Below, in pieces: positions 51,701 to 63,700 of a stretch of 64,000 nucleotides of DNA. Below the pieces are notes generated by a model. That model was not told where the DNA came from, did not search any database, and was given only the letters and a program-made list of their open reading frames with translations. A program made the translations under genes and the position numbers. The stretch spans positions 32,697,001 to 32,761,000 of the forward strand of contig NC_046675.1 of the NCBI RefSeq assembly GCF_003369915.1, written 5' to 3'. Each line of letters starts with the position of its first letter. The first letter of the stretch is position 1. This DNA comes from Drosophila miranda. Taxonomy: Eukaryota; Arthropoda; Insecta; Diptera; Drosophilidae.

Positions 51701-54700
51701 TCAATTTTCCTGTGTGTATTACAAAAGCAGCAGCAGCTGCTCTGGCAGCCACCCACGGCTAACAGAATTATGCATCTCTCAGATACAGATACAGCTACAG
51801 AATCATGATTATGAAAGCCCAAAGGGGAAATGCTCCACTGTCACTCCACTGACACTCCAGTGTCAAGCAGCGTTGAATGCTGCACAATGCTGCACGAATG
51901 GTGATTAAGTGCCTTGGATTATGGGGTACAGCAGTGCGTGCCACTTAAAGGGATAATTCACAGGGCTTTTGGTACACTTTTCTGTGCTCATTTCCAGAAG
52001 TTTTCTATAATTCACTTAATCATTGAGTTTTTTAAAGGAATTTGTTCGGTTTTCTTATAGAGAGATCGCTGAAGATCGCTGTAGATATGAGGAGATCATA
52101 AGAGTGTGATAATCATCATAAAGCAATTGAAAATTGTGTCTTTAGAATAAAATCAATGGCAGTCCATTAGATAAAGTGATCATCGCTAGGTGAGATCCGC
52201 AAACAATGCTGTGAAAAGAGTTCTTTATGATGAATATTAGCTTAAACAGCGGCCGCAAGATCTTTAAACGATTCTCTTGGATCAATGATCTTTATTGTAG
52301 CAGGAAATCTTCAGAACTCCCTGTTAAGTTCTAGTTATCAATCTCCCATGATGAATTTAACCTTTAAATTTGATCAGTGATCATCAAACGCGTCTTTAGT
52401 AAGTGATCTTCAATGATCAATGATTATTGGTCTTTGTTGTGGCAGGATATCTTCAGAACTCTATGTTTAGTCCTTATAATCAATATGCCATGATTTATAT
52501 TATATTTACTTGATGATCAGTGATCATCAAACGTTTCTTTAGTAAGTGATCTTCATGATCAATGATCCGAGCCAAAGAAAGATATCTTCTTAAGATCATA
52601 TATTCATATGCCATGATGAATATTAGCTTTCAACAGTGATCCCTTAGGAAGTGATCTTCATGTTCAAAATACACTAAAAGATTGAAGGCAATCTCTCTTT
52701 GATCTTGAAGTGATTTATTTTCTCCCTCTTCCCTGCGAATGCCACCTCAAAGATCACCACCAAAATCACTTTCCTTTTTCGTTCTAAGCACCTTTGACAG
52801 ATCACCTTAGATCACATTCTTTACAGACCTCCGATCTATTAGCAGTTCGTTCTCCCCCTCCGATCGGTAGGCGCTGCTAATTTGGCACACGGCAACAATC
52901 CGTATCGTATCCAGTGGAGGGGCATAGGCGTTCCCCATAGATCACAAGTGTTTCGTCTGTCTGTCTGTCTGCCGGCCTGTCTTTGGGGGTGTCTCTGTCT
53001 GCGTGGGAGTCGTGTGCGGTAGTCGGATAAACTGTCACAGAGACATTGCAAAGGTAATTAGCATAGCACCCCACAATACCACGAACTGCGCTTGGCATTT
53101 GTCAACAATCTGTCAAAATAAAATGCAACAATGCCCGGCCACATAGAGGCCACAGACAGGAGGCGGACTGTGGCCATAAATTTAATGTCTATGACCAGAA
53201 TTATGCAATTTTGTATAGCCGATATGTGATATCTTCCATTCAGTCGATTCAGGCGGTCACGAGTGGTCACGATTTTCGGGTGGGCGACTTTTATATACGT
53301 ATTACTTTACATTGTAGAATGCTAATGGAACAGCCTCTGAATTATCATTCATAAATGCACGAAGTTGCGGCGAGTTCTCTCTGATAAATGGGTCAATCAG
53401 TGGACAGAGGACCAGCAAATAATGAAGTAATCATGAGACAAGGCTCCCCTCAACAAAAGGAGAAAGACTGGCCCCAGAACAAGTCCCAGAGTAAGGGCAG
53501 TAAAAAACTGTTGAAAAACTGTTGAACAAGTTAACAAGTTGCAGGCCCCAAGGGGCCTCGGAGAGCACTTTCAATTGAACGTTTACAATTTATTGTCGCT
53601 GTCCCAAAGTGGGTGGTCTTTTCCCTTTTTGATGAAAGTCTTTCGAGTCTCGAATTAGTGGGTCACTGGGGGAACACAGCCTCATTATGCAATTGCATTA
53701 AAATTGGTCGTAAAATCAAGGCAGCAGGCTGCCTCCATGGCTGGCGATCTTCCGCGTACACATGTCTGTCTGTAAATAATAAAGATCTCTGGCTGATCTC
53801 TCTGGAGAGATCCTACCGCTGGGCATTTGGTGTTTGGCAAATTAGCAAGCTCGTTGAAGCGATGGTTCCTTCTATTGACTAGAAAGAAATGCCATTGAAA
53901 ACAAACAGATGAGGCAGAACCAGAACCAGCAGAGTCTTCCAGCCAGACTTTGGTCTTTTAGCACTTTTAGTGGCGCTCATAAAATTGAGGAAGCCAAGGA
54001 GGCATTTTTGTGGCCTGTCTGCCGCCCGCATCTTTCGTGGAAAGTGTTTGATCTTCGACGAAAAGTGCTCTCATAAAGAGCTTTGAGTGGCCTGAGCACC
54101 GATCGTCATCATCATCATCATTTGAATGTGTTAATTAATAGCCAATCTGTGGCCCGAGAGATATTCTAGAGATGCGGAAGCAACTGATCTGCAAAAATAT
54201 TGAAAGGAATTTTCTGTCAGGAAAGAGAAAGGGTAAAAACAGGAATGTTGAAGGGTAATAGGGTGAGAGGAACGTATAAGAGGTGGTTTAGGTATAGGAT
54301 TGGGTGTTTTAAAATTGATATAGAGCCCACAATCTTCCAGATACAGAACTCTCATTTGGTAGGCTCTTCAATAAAGCTATTATCCACCTAAATACCAAAA
54401 GTTATCAGGTTTGGATCAGTATCAATCAAAAACCCATAAAGGAATGTAAGTGCGAGGTATCTCTCAGTCCTAAGCTATTATGAAACATACTTTTTGTGAG
54501 TTGTGGGCTCCTCTCCATTCAGTTCAATCAGCAAGCCATTCAGACTTCCTCATTGCCCCGAACAGAGCCCAGAGCGGCAGCTCCAGAGATCCAGAGAGGA
54601 ATGCTATATGCTGGGTATAATCCAGTCATCTGTACGATAGATACTAATTGAAACTCATTGTTCATTTACGGGTGACGGAGGAGTACAGAGGGCCTGGGCC

Positions 54701-57700
54701 TGGGCCTGGGCCTGGGCCTGGGCCTGGGCCTGGGCTCATCAATTGGGACTCTCCAGCCAAACAATTGACACTTTTCCAATTGCACCTTCGGGCTGGCTGC
54801 CATGTGGCACCCGCACACCTTGCAACCCGTTGGCGTCAATTAGTTTAAATAAAGCAGCAAGAACGTACAACGAGTCAATGGCCGTGCCCCGTGCCCCATG
54901 CCCCAGGCCACTGTTAGAATTCTTTTTGTATACACTGCATAGCATCGCCACGCACTGAGGGACTCCTCTCTCCACTCCGCTGTGTGTGTCATCACCTCAA
55001 TTGTGTTCACTTCCTACTTGTAAGACACAAGGCGGCACCGCCGCACCGCCCCACCAGCCACGAAATGTATCTGCAAGATATCGTACCAGCCCATTAGTCC
55101 CAGTCCCAGTCGCAGTCCCTCCTCCTGCCCGCTTTTCACTTTTCCAACGGAAGTCATTTTTAGAGTTAAATATTTTCCACCGAAAAAAAAGGCAAGCCCC
55201 CCGCACCGCCACTCCACGCTCCCCGCTCTCTTTTTATCTATGGAAATTGCACACGCACTTAACCCGCTTCGCTGCCCGCCCCCCCTGCCACACATTTTTA
55301 TGGCCATGGATAGTCGCGCATATTAAGGAGAGAGACAGACCCACGCTTGTGGCATGCAAAAATTGAACGAGCACCTCTCTCTCTCCCTCTCTCTCTCTCT
55401 CTACAGATTAGCCTGGCAATTTGTCGATGACTCTGTAAACTTGAGCTATTAAGTGCGAACAGCCATACAATATATATATATTTCTGATCAGAGAAGGAGT
55501 ACGTACTCCCAGGAGAAGAGCCATGAGAGCTGGACTGTGTGCGGCTTTCGTTTCAAACCGGATTCATAAATACCACATACGAGTCCACCGCGTACGCCTC
55601 TTGTAAATTGAAATACATTTTGTTTTTTTTTTTTGTATGCAAGTGGGGCTATGGCTATGGCTATGGCCTGCCTCTTGCCTGGGATCTGCTGTAATACTGT
55701 GATCATTAATATGTCATTTACAAGTCCACAAATTGTGGCTAATAAATTGTTTTCGACTGGCGCACAGCGCACACAAAAATAATTCCACCAGACACTCGTC
55801 AAACTCACTTTTAAGACTTTGATTGCCTCGAATAGGGTCATATATCTTCGGTGGGGCCAGGAGATACTTAGGTATCTATGGCAGTGCTTCTTTGAGGGCT
55901 TGTTAAGCCTTAATCATCGACTGGTCCATCAAAGAACTTTTTGGTTTACGATTTGTCCATCACTTTCACTTTCAATCATAATCTTTCGGCACTTTTAACC
56001 ACAGAAAGAGCACAGATTTGCTTCTCTTGACTTGAATAAACAATCATTTGGGGTGGGAGCCAAGAATTTGAATGAAGAAATCATTCTTAAATCATAAATA
56101 TACCTGGGGAAGGAGAAAACTATCAGAGAAACTCTTAGACCTCTTTATCTTTGAAAGAACTAAGGGAAGCCTTTACTTAAAAGGCTGTAGATAATGGTAC
56201 ATTTTCCCTCTCATTTCTTGTAAGTTTCTTAAGTACATTTTGCTCACCAATAGATCTAGCATCTCCCACAGAAATGCCCTAAACACTCCTAAACTGAGTC
56301 TCCGAATCATAGGTTCCTAAGAGAACTCCCCTCTCTGTAGATAAAGATACCTTTCCCTTCTCCTTTCTTCACAGTTTCTGTAGTACTCTTTAGTTACCAA
56401 TAGATAAAGTATCTCCCACAGAAATTCCCTAAACATTCCCATACCTCCTCCAGCGGTGGTTCACCTGCTTTCCCACCCACTCTCTTATCAATTTGCTATC
56501 GCCTGCTGTTGCATTGTGTGCGCCTTTTCTTTAGATTTACGATTCCCCAGCCAATTGGCAATTACAGTGCAATTAATTTATAATCCCCCTAAGCAACAGG
56601 GCGCTCACAGAGAGAGACCTACTTATTGTAGAGTAGGTGACACAGTTTTGGAACAGAGATAACATCCGTACTATGCCTGCCTTACGATATGATATTTATG
56701 ATTGCGACTCGAACATTGTAATGGGGCTCCTCTATGGAGGAGGCTTAAGGCTTGATTGTAAGAGCAAGATACATATGTATCTACCAGTCCTAATGCGAAT
56801 TAATCACTTGATTTGCACGAAATCCGGTTGGAATTACCATTGGGAAAATCGTGTAAAAATCGCCCACGCAATATGCTTTAATAAATTGATCCAGTTTTTG
56901 AGAGTTTTTTTTAGGTGGCCCGGCCCCATGTTTTCGACTGTTTGGCACTTGTTTTGGCCTCTCTCCCTGTCTTGCAGTGCGATGTAGGCCTTTTTTGTTC
57001 AGACTCTTCCAATTTCCATGGTAACCCAAATTTTTGTAGGTTCGAATATGGGAGACGCGTGTCTGGAGGCCCCAACAGAGATTTACGACTCAAATGACCA
57101 TGAACGTGTCGGTATGGACTGTCTATAGACCAGAGATATATGGTAAAAATATCACGCCGTCATGCGAACCCTACAATTGAAACGAAAAATCAAGCAAACG
57201 AAACGAACACAAAACAACAGAACAAAAAATGGGAGTAAATGATGTGTGTAAAGTGGCATTATATGGATGTCGGGGAGTGTGTAAAGAAAGTGTGTTGTTT
57301 GGCCTTTTTGCTGGATTGATTTGTGACGGAAAAGCAGGGTGGGGTGGGTCGTGAAAAGTCTAGGGAGTTGGGTGTGTTTAGTGTGAAGTGGGGAAGAGAT
57401 ATTGGAAGTTTTTAGCCAGAAAGAATCTTGGGAAAGCTGATGAAATAACTCCCAATAAGAGATACTTTTCGAAGGCCCATAAGTGCATAAAAAAAAATTA
57501 AATATAGTTTGGAATTGGAAGTTCTTGAGGGAAGGCATAAAAATAATCTTTTTTGAGGAAAGTATATTGAGAAATAGTACAGAACTAATCCCTTTAAAGA
57601 CACACTTTTTGAAGCTCTACAAGTGCATACAAATATTAGAATATATTTTTGGAATATCTACTAAACTTTTCAGTGATTCAAAGACTCTTTGAAGAACGAA

Positions 57701-60700
57701 TAAACAGCTTCCTTGTGGAAAGAAGGCAAGCACTCGTAAAAGATCTTTAAAAATCTATCGAATATATCCGATTAAGGGCTACAGATCCATGTTCCCTTAG
57801 TCTGCCATCAAAACTCCACTCTCGTATTCCACATACGCCCCGTATAAAGCCTTCAGATATATATGTCTCATTCCAGTCTCTGGTTTTCTGTGCCACTGGG
57901 CAGCCGATCGCCGTCTGTTTTTTTGTTTTTGTTTTTGGTGAAAATGAATTGCTTGTAAAAATGATTGTAAAACAACGCCAATAACCACAGCAGCAGCAGC
58001 AACGGCAACGGCAACGGCAGCCACGGCAGATTGTGGCAGAGATCTGCGTGCAAAATGTCATTAATCATTATAATTTATATAGGAGGGCCCCGATCATAAA
58101 CAACTTCGGGGGCCGTTTACCAAAACGTTTTCTTTTCTTACGCATAATTTAACATTTTACTGTCAATGCTGGTTGGGGCATTTGGGGCCTGGCCTAGAGA
58201 GAGAGAGCACCCAGCACATAGCACATTTAAATACAGTTCATTGCCACCTGTCTAAAAATAAAGAAACCGAACAGAAGTCTCTTTGCTGCCGGAAAAGAGC
58301 AACCGTCTAACCCACGCCAAAAAAAAAAAAAAAAAAAAAAGAATCCACTCTGCGGCAAATCCATTTGACATATTGCGTTCTTCCACTCTTTCTCTCTCTC
58401 TAGAGAACTATTCCTATGCGGACTCTAATCTTATCTGAAACAAAACACTTTCGCGGGTCTGCGTCTCCATGTTGCCTGGCGCATAAATCACCCAACACCA
58501 GCCGTACCACCAGTTCTGCCATTTGCCTGACTGATGATGAGCCCCACCTCGCTGACAATAGCCCGTCAAGTGTTGTCTTCTTAGTGTCTGTCGCCACCCA
58601 CACACGGACACGGAAGTGTCCCCATGTTGTACATGTGCTCCAAAATAGTTTGGTGAAGAGTCTATGGGGATTTCAATGGGAATTGAGCGAGATACAGATA
58701 GTAGAATGCTTGGATAAGATAGCTTTTGCATGAGATATAAAAGACACAACAGATAAAAGATAGAAAGCATACCAGAGCTTGTCAGAGCACAAAATGCGTT
58801 AGAATCAAGTCATATATAATGTTAGATGATCAATAAATGATAAAAGACTCGGCTAAAAGTACTACGCGTCATGCAGCAGCGCTCTTCGGTCTTCCGAATG
58901 GACTACTTTCAAGCAGCTTCCTACCTTCCTCTTTCCCAATCCAATGTTTTATAGAGTATCACCAGATCCCTCTTTGCCTTGGCTCCCACATTTTCTCTGC
59001 TGCCTGAAAAATTTGTACAATAAATTTGTTGGCCGCCGCCGTCTGGCCACCACAACCCAACAACCTCCTAGCACCACGAGAGCTATCTGTATCTGTATCT
59101 GTGACGTAGCCAGAGCGTGGAAATGTTTGTGTAAAATTAATTTATTGTATTATGTGAGAATAGTGATATAATAGAGTATGCTCTGAGGAATTAAACATGT
59201 TGAAATTTTCGTTTATTAATCATCATCTCCAGGGATTATCATTGATGTAATTTTCGGCATCAATTTACAAGCATTTTGGGGCTGAGAAAGAGCCCCTTTG
59301 ATGTGAGAGAACAGTTCTTTTGATGCCAAAATATAATTGGAGCGCCTTCGCTTTCCTTTCCCCAAACAAAGACAGCTTTTGTGGGGCAGCAGAGACATTA
59401 AATATTTGGACAGGGAATTTAGTCAAAGACTCGCCATTGATTATAAATAATAATGTGAAAGATCTAGTATTTAAAAAGGCAATTAACACGCCTAACCCTC
59501 GCCGTCGGAGAGTGACAGTGAAAGTAAAACCCAGACATGTCTTGGGGTTCGATGCGGGGCTTGGGTCTCTCTCTCCGAGCCACTTCATCAGCGTGCAGCA
59601 TGCAGCTATGAAAGACGTGCCGTAAATTAAGTTATCAAAAAAGAGTGTCGGAAGCTTTTAGCATCTTGCAAGCCTCACTTTTGGACTTCACTCAACTTCA
59701 CACCTCGCTGTGGCATCGCATCGCACCACGCACTAAATCAGTCGCATAATTGGTGCCCCGTCTGGGGGGAGAGTACTCTCCATATATCATCAGGAAAATA
59801 TGCACGCCCCATGCCCCATGGCCCATGCAACAAGCCAAGGGATCGGGTTCGGGCTGCCACTCCAGCACCGTTAGCCGCTTCAGCAATTTTTCGTGGCAAC
59901 TGCCACTGCAACTGGCGTTGAGCCTCTGTCTCTGTCTGAGACCCCTCTGACTTTTGGAGGTCAACTGGTTGATGAGGCTGCCTGAAGATCGGGCTGTGAA
60001 GATGTGGCTGCCACATGGGGGCTTGAGGATGTGGCTCAAAGTAGAGCTAAACATGAGGCTTGCATATGACTCAAGATAGGCCTCAAGGTAGAGCTAAAGA
60101 TGGAGCTAAGGATGAGGTATCAATGGGAGGTAAAAAGCTGAAAGATGAGCTCAGAGTTGGAGCAAAATCCTCACAGTAGAGCAAAAGATGAGCCTCCAAC
60201 TGGACCTAAATATGAGGTATAAATTGGAGCGAAAGAGCTGAAAGATGATCTCAGAGTTGGAGCAAAAGATGGGCCTCAAAGTAGAGCAAAAGATGAGCCT
60301 CCAACTGGTGCTAAAGATGGAGCTAAATATGAGGTATAAATGGGAGCTAAAGAGCTGAAAGACAAGCTTAAAGTTGGAGCAAAAGAGGTTGCTGAAAGTT
60401 AAAATTGACGGCATGAAAAATGCATTTAATTCGGTAATTTTTATAAAGCTTGGACAGCTTTATTTTGACAGTCAGGTGTCTCTATCTGCTAACTAATTTA
60501 GCTGCCTTTCCATTAAGCTATTTACTCAAAGATTTACTCCGAATTCATGCCAACACTTTACCCACTAAGCCCCACTCTTTACCAAGAAATTCCCCGCCAA
60601 ACTCTTTCCTCACACTTGAGGTTTTATCATCATTGTATCATGATTCTTGCATGTCATATCACAAGCAATCTTTCTCCTATCAAGGCCACTCCACCAGAAG

Positions 60701-63700
60701 CTTGATAGGCACCAGCGTGATTTTGGTTGCACTTTGTACAATTTACAGGTCATAAAGCCCTCACTCACCCACTAATAAACACAAATTGCCTCCGGATTTG
60801 GTGGCTTTGCTGTCCCAAAAAAAACGAGGGGGAACGTTGTGAGTTGCTGCGGACGCCGCAACTCTACATTTATACCCGATACTAAGTCAGTAAGGCTCTC
60901 CTCCGGCAGACGCCGCTAAACGACACGACAAAGAGTGCGTGCGAGAGAGACAGAAAATCAGTCTGAGCGTGACGTCGGGCGCTGCGTAGCCAGTGCAAAT
61001 TGATTTGTTCCTTTTGGGTATAAAAATGATCCGATCTGATCCAGATTCAGCAGTCTGATAGATATGGTCATTATCTATGATTCTGCGTTTTTAGTTTTCT
61101 CGAATCTGCAATATTGTGGATGCAACAGATTTTCGTCCTTTGTGGGGGCGGAAGGGGGTGGGGCGAAATTCTGAGATAAACGTTTTACAGTGAGATCTAA
61201 CAGAAGTGCGGATACCAAATTTGGTTACTCTAGCCTTAATAGTCTCTGAGATTTGTGGATGCCCCAGATTTTCGTCCTTTGCGGGGGCGGAAGGGGGTGT
61301 GGCGAAATTTGGACACGAAACGGTCAAGGTCCGATATCACAGGAGTGTGGATACCAAATTTGGTTTCTCTGGCTTTTATAGGTTCTGAGATCCTTGAACT
61401 CACATTTTGCAATTGGCAAAACCGACCATGAAACCTGTGTGTTAGAGAGAGACAGAGCGAGAAAGAATGAAATTGTTTTCTTGATTCTGGCTATAATAAT
61501 TATACGATCTGGTTGAGATTTTACACTCTAGAACATATAGTCATCTTCTACGATTCTGCTTTTTTGGTTTTATCGTATCTTTAAAAATGTGGATGCCACA
61601 GATTTTCGTCCTTTGTGGGGGCGGAAGGGGGCGGGGCGAAGTTTTGAAATATTTTTGTAGCAGTGACATATCACAGAAGTCTGGATCCAAAACATCGTTG
61701 CTCTAGCTCTTACAGTCTTTGAGCACTAGGCGCTGAAGGGGACGGACAGACGGACGGACGGACAGACGGACAGACGGACGGACGGACAGACGGACAGACA
61801 GACATGCCTCAATCGACTCGGCTATTGATGCTGATCAAGAATATATATACTTTATGGGGTCGGAAACGATTCCTTCTGGACGTTACACACATCCACTTTT
61901 ACCACAAATCTAATATACCCCAATACTCATTTTGAGTATCGGGTATAAAAAGAGTGAGAGTGCACTATAAAAATCTTGCTCACTCAAATTCATTCTTATA
62001 AAAAAGCTCTTTTATAGAGTAATTTCAATCTTATCGCACTTCAGTCTCATCGAGTCCAAAATCAAATTAACACCTGAAAGATACACCACAAGCGAAAGAT
62101 ACTCTGGGGACAAGTAAACCGAAATCCGGCCACAATCTAGTCGGCATCTCTCTGGTGTCCGCCTCCTGATGTCTCAATGTTGTACAACAAGTTTTTTGTT
62201 TTTTGGTTTTTTTTTTTTTGGGGAAGCTACTTATCAGCGATTGCAAATTGGCCCCCAAAAAAAAGAGTAAATGAAAATGAAGCAGTAAATTAATTCGGTT
62301 ACAAAAAGTTATGCAAATCATGATCACAATCACCATCAAAAGGGGGGGAAAGAACACTATACTACCTCTTTGGGGTCTGAGTCATACGCATATTTCCCCA
62401 GAGAGAGGTAATCAGGCCGAGCGGTTCATTAAAGCAAAAGATTTATGCCCTTTAGCCTCCACTAAAGAATTTATATGCCAAATAATACAAAGCGCTCCTC
62501 CATTCGTTTGGGGGTGCTCTCTGTAGTCCAAGGCACACAAAGATTGCCAAATCAAGTGTCTAACTTAATGATCCTCAACATAAAAAAGCACAAAAAAACT
62601 ATGTAGGAAATGTAGCATTTTGTAGGCAGGTAATTTGTGGTTTTAGAGGGTATATGGGGCTACCGGGTGGGGTATGTAACACAAGGGAGTAGGGTTTGAG
62701 GAATGTTTCTTCATGCTTTTTTTGTATGAAGACTTTTGTTGAGATCACAGCACTAACTTTAGCTACATGTAACACATATGAATTTAAAAGATATATGGCT
62801 CTTTTTTGGTAGATTGGTAGGGATTGATATTATCTACCTAATGGCCAAAAATCATTACGATCGCATCAGTTTAACAGCCTTTGGTTGTATCAAGAAATAT
62901 CATCTTCTCCATAACATTTTACTGCCGTTTTAGCCTCGAATTTGAGAAAAAGTTTCATGAATATATAGATACTCTTTGATAGAATGGTTTCTATAGTATA
63001 CATCAGTCTATCTTTCAATAATCATAGCAATCCTTCAAGTATTAATCCAAAACCACCCCTCCCCTGTGTTCATTTCTATTCCTCTATTATAGGGCATCTT
63101 CTGGTCTTAATCTTCAGCTCTGGCATTCGTTCATCTTATGATTTTTTTTTGGCAGATTTTGGGTGCGTGTTACGCAGGCCTCTCCGCTCCTCCACCGAAG
63201 CGTTTTAATGAGAACTTTCAACCTATAGAAACACACACAGATACACACAGATATATGTATATGTATCTGCTTGTGGGCTTGTGTGGGCGTGTATTATTTC
63301 TGATATTCGAAATATTTCATATGAACCATAAGGCATTAGTTTATTTGGTTGTTTATTTAGACCAAAAAGAAGCAAAACCAAATTAAAAACATTCAAAAAG
63401 ATAACCAAGTGAGTGATCTCACACTTTGAGGATAGTAGAAGTAGAAGATATGGCAGTACTCACTGTATTCACTCTGCTCGTCTTGGGTGCCGTTGACAGT
63501 GCCGTCGCGTAGGAGTTGCAAGATGCGATTCTTGATGTACAACTGGATCTTGCGGGAGGTCCAGGCCAGATGCGATTGGGGCACTGTGGAGCGTTCGTTA
63601 CGATCCAGATTGTTGATGGGACTATTGTTACTGCTACTGCTATTTATGTTTAGATTACTTCTAGAGTTATTCAGTCTTTTCGATTTCGAACCAATGAAAT

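Noticed and set aside
58319-58340. Retroposed gene copy suggested by the poly-A run
   Set aside because: No coding similarity or target-site duplication was seen next to it.
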